Shown here piece by piece: positions 24,536 through 64,000 of a DNA stretch of 64,000 nt (position 1 is the first letter of the stretch; each line of letters begins with the position of its first letter). This DNA is from Cristatella mucedo. Lineage: Eukaryota; Bryozoa; Phylactolaemata; Cristatellidae. The notes under the pieces were generated by a model. The model did not search any database, was not told where the DNA came from, and saw nothing but the letters and a program-made list of their open reading frames with translations. The translations under genes were made by a program, and so were the position numbers. The DNA lies in the NCBI GenBank assembly GCA_009760855.2, contig WPIO01000004.1:1402501-1466500 (forward strand), in the 5' to 3' direction.

Positions 24536-24826
24536 TTGACACTGTAATTTTATGGTTGAGCAAGGGAGAAGAACGGCCAAGAAGCGTGCGACATGACCTT
24601 GACTCGTGCGCCCTGCTTGTTGGTGGGCCAGTGCAAATGAAAGAACAGAGGCATAATTAATATGGCAGCTGCCATTTACGGACGCCCCAAAAAGCTGCCC
24701 AGTTTTGTACAATCAACAACACTTACTCTCATGATGTTGTCTGGGGCTGATATTTTTCCAGCCGTCCTGAGCTAATACTTCCGTACTAATTACCTCCTCG
24801 ACGGCACTCGTGACTCAGCTCTTGCT

Positions 24827-24829
<3 letters not shown>

Positions 24830-24894
<65 letters not shown>
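24830..24894. repeat. (TC)n microsatellite
   Basis: About 65 bases of pure TC next to a LINE B remnant. Confidence 0.97.
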
Positions 24895-24897
<3 letters not shown>

Positions 24898-25035
24898 TTG
24901 TTGCGTGAGATGAGGTCTGCTGGCTCCCGCATTCGCACCGAAAGCTTTGCATAAACTTTGAGTACGCTATAAATCTTCTCTGAGTAACACTCGCGCAGTC
25001 TTTAAAGCATTGTGGACTCAAGACGGAGATACGTT
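24895..25035 (-). mobile_element. Diverged LINE B 3' end joined to a TC tract
   Basis: The minus strand begins CGTATCTCCGTCTTGAGTCC and ends CATCTCACGCAACAAATAG, parallel to 9349-9490; the adjoining bases are (GA)n on that strand. Same orientation as judged on the reverse strand is opposite to the copy at 9347. Confidence 0.5.
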
Positions 25036-25924
25036 AGATTGCATTAAGCATCTTCATTCCACAGTTTCACAGCCAGGAACAGCGACTAGAAGAAAAAATT
25101 AAGCCTATGCAGGATGGTACAAATTCATGAACGAACTCAGCTACGAAGCCACCGTAAAGATACAGTATGATGATATTGATTAATTTACCACCATCAAAGG
25201 CTTTTACTAAACAGTAATGTGAGAATGCGTTGTGTATGCCTTATGGGCTGGTCTATGAGTCTTCACATAGACACACTTACATTTGTATGCATGTGCTGGA
25301 ATGGGTGTGAAAGTTCCAAAATTTTAAGACGTCGGATGGCCGTTTACATTTCTTATACTTTAACCGCGATAGTCGCCAGTGAGTGCCGCATGCTGCCACA
25401 AAAGCCGAAATTTGCTCAAATGAAATGAAAATATCTGTAATAGAGATTTGTTAATTCAAGACTCGACGCAAAGTGTGGGGTAAAAGCTCGCACGTCTCAA
25501 ATAGTTTCGTCAAGACAGCCTCTGAATGCTTGCGTGCTCCATCCGGTAATCCACGATTACGGTCGATGCGTATACAGCATGTCTTGTTGCACAACGGTAA
25601 GTGCCTATTGCCGACGGCGTGAAAAGGCACTCTAACTATGAAAGCGCCCACCCTTCGTCGCTCCCCACAAGCACCTCGGCCACATCGGCCAAAGCTCGGA
25701 GCCACGTTAGGCGGCAGGCTGCTGTCGTGGCTTCAGTGGTATGAACGTACGCAACGAGAGTCGGCGTTTGCTATAAATGGCGAAAGTACGAGGCCAATAA
25801 AGTAGGGCGTTCGTCCGTCAGAGAGAGCGGCCGTGGCCATGAGTGGCCTGAGTTTAACCCTTCGGCCAGGGCCGAGCTACCGAAAAGCCTACGACTATGC
25901 ACACTCGCTTGCTTGAGCAAGATG
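25036..25924. other. Unassigned region
   Basis: An 84-codon minus-strand reading (25705-25451) ends RKHSEAVLTKLFETCELLP, protein-like but not recognised. Nothing else seen. Confidence 0.4.
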
Positions 25925-26765
25925 TAATGTTATTAATAATGTATCTCCGTCTGTAACTCCACAAATTCATAAAGACTATGTGGGTGTTACGCAGGAGAGC
26001 TTTTTATAGCGCACTCACAGCCTAAGCGGCATTCGGTACGCATTCGGTAGCCAATAGACTTTGTTTCATGCAACAAAGAGAAAATGGGAAGCATAGCAGA
26101 GTCAGGAGAGCAGTTGAGGTAGTGAGTAGCATGGAAGTAGCAGCTCAGGACCGCTGAAAAGGATGTGCCATAGTCGGCAGCAGAAGAGTAGTTGTCGTTG
26201 CGTGAGAATTGTCGAAGCGAGTTCCACAGTCTAGGACCTGCAGAGCTAAAGCTTCTGTCGCCAATGGTCTTTTGCGCAGGAATGAAACAGCTAATTTATT
26301 GTCCACTCAGGACTTGAGGGCACGAAGAGGCTGAAACTGGTGCAGCAGTTCAGCTAGGTAGTAAGGAGTCAAGCCGTGGCGGGTCTTGTGGGTCAGCATA
26401 AGAACTTTGCTCTGTATCCGTTGCTCAACCGGCACCCATCCTAGCTCATTTAGCAAAGGAGACACGTGCTCAAACCTCTGGGACTTGAAAACTAGCCTTG
26501 CAGCCATACTCATATTCAGCTGCAGTGGCCTAGCTGCTTCTTTAGTAGCCCAGTCAAAATGGAATTACAATAATCAAGCCGAGACAGAACCAAGGAGCTA
26601 GTTAAATTTTTTGCAATCCACTGTGAAGACAGCTCCTAATCTTGGATAGGGATCGGGTGTAATGGTTAGCTGAGAAGCAGTCTTCTGAATGAAGCTTTTA
26701 AAATTTAGGCAGCTATCGAAAACGACACCTAAATTGTGAGCACGTGGCGATAGTCGTCCAACATA
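25925..26765 (-). mobile_element. LINE B copy
   Basis: Minus strand encodes MAARLVFKSQRFEHVSPLLNELGW and VPVEQRIQSKVLMLTHK, a CR1-like RT C-terminal region distinct from LINE A, then a 3' UTR ending GGAGATACATTATT. Frame is broken upstream (PRAHNLGVVFDSCLNFKSFI near 26720). Confidence 0.8.
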
Positions 26766-26975
26766 TTTATGATAGGAAGAAAGCGATGCGGCTGCAATGC
26801 CCGATGCTGGCTGACATCTCTGATCTGCCGATGGAAATTGGACAATGGCCGACAAACCCCGACAAGCCGAGGCGTGTCTGTGAGGGGCGTGTCTGGGCAT
26901 CTGAAGCTGTGAGAACTCGTGCTGCTTTTCTGGTGCAAAGTCTCTATTCTGGTGCGAAGATGACCGCGAATTTTA

Positions 26976-27891
26976 GTGGCTCTGACTATGAGCCTCAAAA
27001 TTGGCTCTTCCAGTATATCTCCAGTTGAATCAGCTCGAAATCTAGGTGTCATATTCCAAAGCGACCTCTCGTTAGACGACCATATCAGCTCCACAGTCAA
27101 ATCCGCCTATTTTCAGCTTCATAACGTTGCTAAAATTCGGGCTTGTTTAGATAAGGATACCAAGTTCAAGTTGGTCCATGCATTCGTGACATCCAGTCTC
27201 GACTTCTGCAACTCACTGCTGATTGGCCTACCAGCATGTGCGATCAGGCGATTGCAGCTGGTGCAAAACTCTGCAGCTAGGTTTGTCTGTCGTGAGCCTC
27301 GCAGTTGCCACATTACCCCACTTCTCGCCGACCTGCACTGGCTACCAGTCAAGCAACGGATTGAGTTCAAGGTTTTGTCGCTCACTTTTAGGTCCCTTCC
27401 TTCTATGGCTCCAGCCTATCTGTCAGATATACTACCCCATCAGGCCCAGCATCGTACCACCCGCTTTTCGGAATCCAACAGTCTAGAAATACCTCATACA
27501 AACCTTAAATCCTTTGGAGACCGTGCATTTAGTTCATATGCTCCCAAAGCCTGGAACTCCCTCCCGACCTGCGTCAGAACATCCCTTGACCTGACCACAT
27601 TTAAAAGGAACCTCAAAACACACCTATTTAGGACAGCATTTAGTGGGTCCCTGTGATTCGTCCTTCATGTGCTTATGCGTGCTGACACTGTGCATGCTGC
27701 CACAATCCACATTTGCATGCTGACCCTGTGCATGTCACCCCTAACCATATTATTCATTTCGTTTGTTTTTCAAGCATGATTTTACTTACCATTCAGTTGC
27801 ATTTCACTTTACAGCAAATGTAAAGCGCCTAGAGAGAGATTAAGTTCTCTGAGGGCGCTTTATCAAGTGAATTATTATTATTATTATTATG
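26976..27891 (+). mobile_element. LINE A copy with a 226-codon open RT C-terminus
   Basis: MSLKIGSSSISPVESARNLG to [12 protein letters not shown] is uninterrupted to 27656, followed by a complete UTR, hairpin and (TTA)n. 5' truncated. One of the least damaged copies. Confidence 0.92.
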
Positions 27892-27944
27892 AGCAAAGCA
27901 AACTAAAGCATTGCTTGCAACAAAGTCACCCACGACTCTCGACT

Positions 27945-28165
27945 TAGACCATGTCTGTAGACACTGTGCAAGCTGCCACTAGCCACACTTGCATGCTCAC
28001 TTGCATGCCCTGTGCATGTCAACCCTAACCATGTTATTCTTGTTATTTATGGGGCTAGTTACCACTAACCATTCGATCGCGTTTCTTTTTCGGCAAATTT
28101 AAAGCGCCTAGAAATAGATTGAGTTCTCTGAGGGCGCTTTTTAAATGTTTTAATAATATGACTAT
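27945..28165 (+). mobile_element. LINE A 3' UTR remnant
   Basis: CCTAACCATGTTATTCTTG, ACCACTAACCATTCGATCGCG and AAAGCGCCTAGAAATAGATT with GGGCGCTTTT. Confidence 0.78.
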
Positions 28166-28519
28166 ACTTAAGTAACTTGTTCTTTTACGCCGGGCATCCT
28201 TTCTGACTCGTTGCTTTAATTAGCAAGCTTTGCAGGCTAACTTGCAAGGTTACGATAGATGTACGTAAAATGAATGGATCGGTGATGACAGGTATAACAT
28301 TACAAAAAACTAGCTCTTCGAATAAATCTGTGGACTTTACTTTTTAACTCGACCCGATTGACCGCTTGACAGGCATGTGCTTAAAGGCCTTCGGCAGCAC
28401 GGCATGAATTTCTTTGATAGCATGGCGGGCGGAATCGGAACCATTTTGACACGGGACGAATCTTTCACGCTGCAAAGAATATGGCAAAGTGGCGCAGGTA
28501 GATGCCACAGACTTGCTTA

Positions 28520-29142
28520 CAATAATAATAATAATAATAATAATGCACTTGATAAAGCGCCCTCAGAGAACTCAATCTCTTTCTAGACGCTTCAAATTTG
28601 CTGCAAAGGGAAGCGCGATTGAATGGTGAGTAATATCATGCTTGATAAACAACATGAATAACATGGTTAGGGGTGACATGCACAGGGTCAGCATGCAAGT
28701 GTGGTTAGTGGCAGCATGATCAGCGTCAGCACGCACAAGCACATGAAGGACGAATCACAGGGACCCACTAAATGCTGTCCTAAATAGATGTGTTTTTAAT
28801 TTCTTTTTAAATGTGGTCTAGTCAGGGGATGTTCTGACACAAGTCGCGAGGGAGTTCCAGGCTTCGGGAGCATTCGAACTAAATGCACGGTTTCCAAATG
28901 ATTTGAGGTTTGTACGAGGTATTGGTAAACTGCTGGATTCCGAAGAGCGGGTGGTACGGTGCTTGGCCTGGTGAGGGAGTAGATCTGAGAGATAGGCTGG
29001 AGCCAAAGGATGAAGTGACCTAAAAGTGGGCGACAAGACCTCGAAGTCGATTCGTTGCTTGACTGGTAGCCAGTGCAGGTCAGCGAGAAGTGGTGTGATG
29101 TGGCAACTGCGACGTTCACGACAGACAAGCCTAGCTGCAGAG
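28520..29142 (-). mobile_element. LINE A copy
   Basis: (AAT)n at 28521, hairpin, UTR, then minus-strand ORF end and TFRSLHPLAPAYLSDLLPHQ. Truncated at the CRERRSCH region. Confidence 0.88.
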
Positions 29143-29212
29143 CTTAGTGTTTGCCCCCTCTGCTAACCACTGCATGGAGTCCATGAGTATACTGAAATCA
29201 TAGAAAAATGCT

Positions 29213-29378
29213 AGCTGATTTAACAGCCTCTTTTGCATTGCGACAGAAGAGCATTGACGGCTATCACCACCGCTTGCTAAGGCAATAAAGTATTGCCCAT
29301 CCCAGGATTCGAACTCATGAACCTCGGAATCGATTTGAAAAGCAACCGCCTTAGCTAGTGTGCCATCATGGCTCGCCG
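29213..29378 (-). mobile_element. SINE-1 copy
   Basis: Reverse strand: GGCGAGCCATGATGGCACAC head, GAGTTCGAATCCTGG B box, GGTGGTGATAGCCG body, AAGAGGCTGTTAAATCAG tail. Confidence 0.82.
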
Positions 29379-29439
29379 ATCATAAGAGCAGCCTTATCAC
29401 GCTCTACGCGCATCATCATTCAGGAAATTCCAAAGCAAT

Positions 29440-29632
29440 AGCTGGGTAATTGTGCGTGACCCGTGACGAAATCCGGCCTACTTGAAGCAGCTGCTTGCAT
29501 CTGCAGGCCGGCGAACTCGTGAAAGCTACCACGGCCTGCACCTGCAACTGCGGCCACGACAGGGTAACAGCGAAGACCCGCTGAGTCAAAGAGCGTCCGC
29601 GCCGAGCGGGACACTGGCATCGCTCTGCGAGC
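29440..29632 (-). pseudogene. Decayed extra copy of a LARGE-like GT8 exon
   Basis: Reverse strand reads gctcgcag|AGC..., then AGTGTCCCGCTCGGCG, GCGGGTCTTCG, GTGGCCGCAG and a CAAGTAGGC-like donor, in the same order as exon 51682-51536 with small indels. The reading frame breaks after about 12 codons. It lies downstream of the stop of the LARGE-like gene. Confidence 0.55.
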
Positions 29633-29839
29633 AACGAAGCCAGCGACCAGCAGTGCAGTGTACAGCGTTCAGTGCGCCGGCTCACTGCGCCAGCTTTCTC
29701 TTGCTTTTTAGGAAGTGACCCAGCCAACGGCCGTCAAGCAGACCCGAACAGCGTTCGTCTCTCATTTCATCGACTCGACCTTATCGCTAATTCTCCAAAA
29801 ATGCCTTTTCTTTCCTCTTCTCTCTGCCCTTTGCTCTCT

Positions 29840-29946
29840 ACATTCTATTCTGTCTCTGTCTCTGCCTCTGTCTCTGTCTCTGCCTCTGTCTCTGCCTCTT
29901 TCTCTGTCTCTGTCTCTGTCTCTTCCTCTGTCTCTGTCTCTCTATC

Positions 29947-30036
<90 letters not shown>
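29840..30036. repeat. (TCTSTG/TC)n compound microsatellite
   Basis: A TCTCTG/TCTGCC part to about 29945 grades into pure TC. Lies downstream of the LARGE-like stop. Confidence 0.95.
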
Positions 30037-30040
<4 letters not shown>

Positions 30041-30459
30041 AAATATTCTCTAATAAAACAAGCGGACGTCACGATGAAATACGTCATCCACCGGAATTGC
30101 CAAGAAGAGAAGCTGTGACGTAACGAAGTGAATGCCAAGCTAGCAGCGCATTATGTACATAGATGTCCTGTAAAAGTCATACGGCGCCTTTCATTTACCA
30201 CTTGAGCTGTTTTCGAGTGAAAAATATCGGGGATCAAGATAGCGAACTGGAAAGGAAAGCGTAATTGCAGAGCTACGCGTATACATTTTCGCTGATCACA
30301 GCTAGCGAGGAAAGCCGCAAATATATTTAAACATTTGGCCGACTCGACTTTTTCGAGAGTTTCAAGGTACTTCTGCCAGCAGCATAAGCAGCTTGCTTCA
30401 CAAGGTGAACTCCTCACGGGCCCATCATATAATTTATCTCTCCCTGAGCAGTCAATATG

Positions 30460-58016
<27,557 letters not shown>

Positions 58017-58272
58017 CTGTGACGACGTGGACGTTTGTAGAGCTGACCGGCCTCGGGCTCAGACAGGCGGATGACTGGGTAAAGGCAGAGTCATGCCGCG
58101 TCATGCAAAGCGCAGGCAGACATTCTGACCTCGCACGTAGTACGCAATGGCGAAGAGCACAGGCTTCCGAGAGAGTGGACTCTTGTCTGTTTGCCAGCTG
58201 CTTCTGCTGCTGCTGGTACGTCGGACTGATTCTGCACTTGCAGAAACCTAAATGTAAAGGTCACCAACCAGG

Positions 58273-58485
58273 CTGAGCACCGAGCCCCGAGCACTTAGTG
58301 CTGAGCACCGGGCAGTGAGAGCTGACGAGCACTTGGCGCTGAGCGCAAAGCGCTGAGCACGGAGCACTTAGCAACGAGCACTTAGCACTGAGCACAGGAT
58401 TCGAACCCACGGCCTCGGGTCACGAGGTCGTTACAAGCAGCCGCCCTAACTGAGCACTGAGCATTGAGCACTTAGCAATCGGTGG
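58273..58485. repeat. GAGCACTTAG-type minisatellite with a SINE-1 fragment inside
   Basis: Units GAGCACTTAGCACT, GCTGAGCACC and variants; 58390-58452 is a minus-strand SINE-1 head (B box GGGTTCGAATCCTG on the reverse strand). Confidence 0.82.
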
Positions 58486-58635
58486 GCAAAAAAGTAGCTT
58501 GTTAAATGACTCGATGTGAGTTTCACGAGTCGCCATTCCACGTACAGGCTCTCTGCTATCGCCAGAACTTGAACTTGGTGCAGATGCACGCACGTAGCAC
58601 CTACGTGCGGATGCACTTTTCGACTAGAATCCCTG

Positions 58636-59945
58636 CTTACCTTCGTGTTTGCTAAGCAGGCCGTTCAATTTTCCTCATCCACTAGCATAGCAGCACCACT
58701 TATGTGTGTTGACGTGAATGGACAAAGATCATCCGAGGTACCTCTGAAATATGAGGTACCTCATGGCTCCGTGCTCGGGCCGCTTCTTTTCACGGTTTCT
58801 ACTCTCCCTCTTGCTGATGTGATTGCCAAGCACAATCTAGGCTTTCACTTCTATTCGTATGACACTCAGATGTACCTTTGCTTTGATCCCTCACGGCCTT
58901 CGAGCACCTCAAATTCTCTCAGCTCACTTGCTGCATGTATTCATGACATCCGCACATGGATGGCAGCAAATTTCCTAAAGATTAGACGATGATAACACAA
59001 ACTTACTTGTTATGGGCGAACCCAGTGTGATTCAGAAATTGGAAAGGCTGACGCTCAAAATTGGCTCTGCCAGCATATCTCCTGTTGAATCACCTCGAAA
59101 TCCAGGTGTCATATTCCAAAGCGACCTCTCGTTAGACGACCATATCAGCTCCACAGTCAAATCTGCCTACTTTCAGCTAATAACAATGCTAAAATTCGGG
59201 CTTGTTTAGACAAGGATAAAATGTCTAAGTTGGTCCAGGCATTCGTGACATATCGTCTCGACTTCTGCAACTCACTGCTTACTGGCCTACCGGCAGGTGC
59301 GATCAGGGGATTGCAGCCGGTGCAAAACTCCGCTGCTAGGCTTGTCTGTCGTGAGCATCGCAGTTGACACATTACTCCACTTCTCGCCGACCTGCACTGG
59401 CTACCAGTCAAGCAACGAATTGACTTCAAGGTTTTGTCGCTCACTTTTCGGTCATTTCATTCTTTGGCTCCAGCCTATCTCTCAGATCTAATCCCCCACC
59501 AGGCTAGCATAGTACCACCCGCTTTTCGGAATCCAACAGTTTGCCAATACCTCGTACAAACCTCAAATTCTTTGGAGACCGTGCATTTAGTTCGTATGCA
59601 CCCAAAGCCTGGAACTCCCTCCCGACTTGCGTCAGAACATCCCTGACTTATCCACATTTAAAAAGAACTTAAAAACACACCTATTTAGGAAAGCATTTAG
59701 TGGGTCTCTGTGATCCGTCCTTGATGTGCTTATGCGTGCTGACACTGTGCATGCTGCCACTAACCACATTTGCATGCTGACCCTGTGCATGTCACCTCTA
59801 ACCATGTTATTCATGTTCTTTGTTTATCAAGCATGATATTACTCACTATTCAATTGCGTTTCCCTTTGCAGCAAAGGTAAGGCGCCTAGAAAGAGATTGA
59901 GTTCTGTGAGGGTGCTTTATCAAGTGCATTATTATTATTTTTAAC
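58636..59945 (+). mobile_element. LINE A RT copy, 5' truncated
   Basis: VPHGSVLGPLLFTVSTLPLA, FHFYSYDTQMYLCF (YADD altered), [29 protein letters not shown]-like block, UTR, hairpin and TTA tail. Frameshifts near 58990, 59200 and 59520. Confidence 0.9.
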
Positions 59946-61642
<1,697 letters not shown>

Positions 61643-61902
61643 TAAGAAAATTAACTTTTTACGTCTTATTCTATATTTATGCAGATGATCGTTGAAGTCG
61701 GTCGCTCAGCTCCGAGCAAGTCCGAGTGGTGGCCAGTCTTGAAAGGAAACAGATACTGCAGTCTGCTGTGGCATTGCAGGGCAGGCGGCCAGCCACACGG
61801 CGCCGCCATGTGGCAGAGTGATGCGCCTCGGGCGTGTCGGGGCTAGAAGACACAAAGAGCAGCCGCGCCGCACCGAAAGGATTTAAGCGATCGGTTGCTT
61901 AC

Positions 61903-61987
61903 CTAAAATAGTCATACTTAAATTCATTCCTTTTGATGCCGTTCTTGCCCTCCCCGTCGGTCGTCAGCTGGCGAAGCAGTCTGTTCC
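61903..61987 (-). CDS. Candidate 5' exon of the LARGE-like gene (coiled-coil stem)
   Basis: 85 bp open segment between acceptor ctgttattcag and donor TTTTAG|gtaagc. Its only open frame reads NRLLRQLTTDGEG, resembling the ENRALRRQL stem segment of LARGE. A further donor CAG|gtaagc at 62091 could close a preceding exon. It ends phase 2 while the exon at 58016 starts phase 0, so another small exon would be needed. Tentative. Confidence 0.4.
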
Positions 61988-62229
61988 CTGAATAACAGTG
62001 GAGCTGTTTCTGTGAAAAAGCGCTCAAAGATAAACTAAAAGCGCTAGCTTGTCGCTCGAAGAATGTGGGGGCCACCAGCACGCTGCTTACCTGGAGTGCA
62101 CTTAATTTTGACCTTTGGCTCTGCCTACCTACTATCCGAGCGCATTGAAAAGTCGCGATAAGACGGGCAGAATAAGCGAGGAGAGCAGACCGAAGCTGTA
62201 TGCAGAGAAATGCGCTCTAGCAGACCTAG

Positions 62230-62576
62230 CTAGTTTAATGTCGCACGGTAAACTGGAGGCCATCCGGGCGAGAACTCACACTTCGCTTAGTCATAGGTGC
62301 AAACTCGCTAAGCAAATCACCAAGTGTCGAGTTGGCGCATTCTACCGACGGTGACAGGTCTGAAGGGAGATTGAACAGCAGGGGGGAAGAAGATATGTTC
62401 GCTCTGACAGCATCGATGTCAAGGTTCTCGAGGTTTTTCAATTCACTGATGATTTTGGACAGGCGGCACAGGAGGCACAACTCTAGACTGGATGAGATCA
62501 GAGCAGAATTGGTAATAAACGAACAAACGAAAGGCATACAAAGGATTTGAGTTTGGTAAGTGGCCCCACTAAACAT
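62230..62576 (-). mobile_element. LINE endonuclease-RT linker fragment
   Basis: Minus strand: KIISELKNLENLDIDAVRAN, LGDLLSEFAPMTKRSV and RPDGLQFTV, related to 38243-38533 and to 37390-37460. Confidence 0.65.
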
Positions 62577-62589
62577 CTTTCCAGTGGTA

Positions 62590-62950
62590 CACTAAGCCGA
62601 TATACATGACTTAGGTGGTGATAAGACGGTCTCGTAAAAGGTCATTTCAAAACAGGACACCCAGAAGCCGCGCAGATGCTACAGGAAATCTGCTGGCCAA
62701 GCCCTTTTTGTAGTGATTAAGAAGTCAATGTAACCCACAGTAGTGGAGTGCCTGGCGGAATGGTTAGCTCCAAGTCTCGATTGAAACTTGCTAGAAATAC
62801 CGGATGAACTCTCATGAACGTGAAGGCTCTGGGCATAATTCGTTTAATTTTCCCCGATAAAAGTGGCAGAATGGAAACTGGGCGAAAGTTAATCTGGTTC
62901 TCATGATCAAGGGTTTCGGTTCTCATTTTGAAAAGTAGCTTGACTACCTA
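62590..62950 (-). mobile_element. LINE RT fragments
   Basis: Minus strand INFRPVSILPLLSGKIKRIM is the RT entry motif; 62640-62700 resembles the SPVESARNLGV block. Internal parts are deleted, and its order relative to 62230-62576 shows separate insertions or rearrangement. Confidence 0.6.
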
Positions 62951-63244
62951 AAGCTGTTTTCAAAGGGCCCATGACTTTCACTGGTAACTAGGCACTTATA
63001 CGATAGATCTCTTTCGTTTGGTCAGTGTTCGCAATTTTTTCAATCTATTTTGTTATTCCCTTCTCCGTTGACCAGCTGGAATTTCAGACTCTTTGTTAAA
63101 AAATCGTGGCCCAGCGTACATCTCTTTAAAAAAAATAACGATTCTATTCCTTTGAGAGCTATTTCCTAACTCAATCCCTCGTCCAACAGGTCAGTATAAA
63201 ATGACTCATAAACGATGCTTAAGCACGGGCATATGCTGCAAGGA

Positions 63245-63765
63245 AAATAGCCTCATACTCACTTTCAGGTCCCTTCATTCTTTGGCTCCAGCCAAATGCT
63301 TATGGAATCTACTGACCCACCCACCAGGCCAAGCATCGTACCACCCGCTTTTCGGAATCTCTCACTGTTTACCTTCACCTCGTGCAAACCTCAAATCCTT
63401 TACTTCGTGTGCTCACAAAGCCTGGAACTCGATTCCAACGTTAATCACGACATCTCCTGACTTGACCAAATTTGAAAAGAAACTAAAAACGCACCTATTT
63501 AGGACAGCATTTAGTGGGTTCCTGTGATTTGTCCTTTATGTACTTATGCGAGCTGACACTGTGCATGCTGTCACTAACCATTCTAGCATACTGACCCTGT
63601 GCATGTCACCACCAACCATGTTGTTCTTGTTGTTTTTTGAGAATGCTGCCACTAACCATTCGATTGTGCTTCCTTTGCAGTAATTGCAAAGCGCCTAGAA
63701 AGTTGTTGAGCTCTCTGAGGGCGCTTTAATCAAATGTATAATTATTATTACTATTACTATAAAAA
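63245..63765 (+). mobile_element. LINE A 3' half
   Basis: [37 protein letters not shown], hairpin AAAGCGCCTAGAAAG and an ATTATTATTA tail. Confidence 0.88.
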
Positions 63766-63976
63766 CACTAAGCAGGAACCCTCTGAGTGTGCATAGCAAT
63801 AGCTCTATCAAGACTTGAGCTCTGAGCACATCGGACTGCTCAATGAACGTACGGTGTTAGATAAGCACAACTAAAGGCTAAGGCCCTGGTAGATCTAGAG
63901 CTTGCGGACGATGCTCAGACCATGCGACAGGTCGACTGGCCTCTATAGGTTCTTCTAGGTGTCAACTATGGTAATT

Positions 63977-64000
63977 GGTGAGCCGCGATGGCACACTACG
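63977..64000 (+). mobile_element. Start of a SINE-1 copy, cut by window end
   Basis: GGTGAGCCGCGATGGCACAC equals the first bases of the copy at 18114. Confidence 0.65.

Overview
This is metazoan nuclear DNA: genes split by GT-AG introns, interrupted by many LINE and SINE copies and long simple repeats. A spiralian such as a mollusc is my best guess, because intron-bearing animal PL14 polysaccharide lyases are known mainly from gastropods and rotifers. The organism cannot be fixed from this sequence alone.

Two cellular genes can be rebuilt exon by exon, both on the minus strand. (1) 18451-22364: a complete five-exon gene for a secreted 277-residue PL14 alginate/glucuronate-lyase-like enzyme with a signal peptide and all expected catalytic residues. 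It sits in a GC-rich, palindrome-rich island. (2) 30460-58016, probably continuing to about 62.1 kb or beyond: a LARGE-type two-domain glycosyltransferase (GT8 then GT49), at least 14 exons spread over about 28 kb. Splice phases agree at every junction except around one 79-bp exon. The GT49 metal-binding DxD motif is kept (DVD). The GT8 DxD motif has become NAS and other GT8 motifs are lost, so the gene looks like a bifunctional polymerase reduced to a GT49-only enzyme. Decayed copies of its GT8 exons lie at about 29.5 kb and 43.6-44.1 kb.

The rest is mostly transposon debris. LINE family A (CR1/L2-like, Jockey superfamily; 3' end a conserved hairpin followed by TTA repeats) has more than 20 fragments on both strands. 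LINE family B is related but ends differently. SINE-1 and SINE-2 are tRNA-derived; SINE-2 shares the 3' hairpin of LINE A. A decayed hAT transposase lies in the last intron of the LARGE-like gene. Long TC tracts (always TC on the + strand), a GCC tract, TA tracts, two minisatellites and a foldback hairpin complete the inventory.

Layout: 1-5.6 kb, mostly unassigned; 5.6-18.3 kb, LINE/SINE cluster; 18.4-22.4 kb, PL14 gene; 22.4-30.4 kb, intergenic with LINEs and a stray GT8 exon copy; 30.5-62.1 kb, LARGE-like gene with repeat-filled introns; 62.2-64 kb, LINE fragments and the start of a SINE cut by the window edge.
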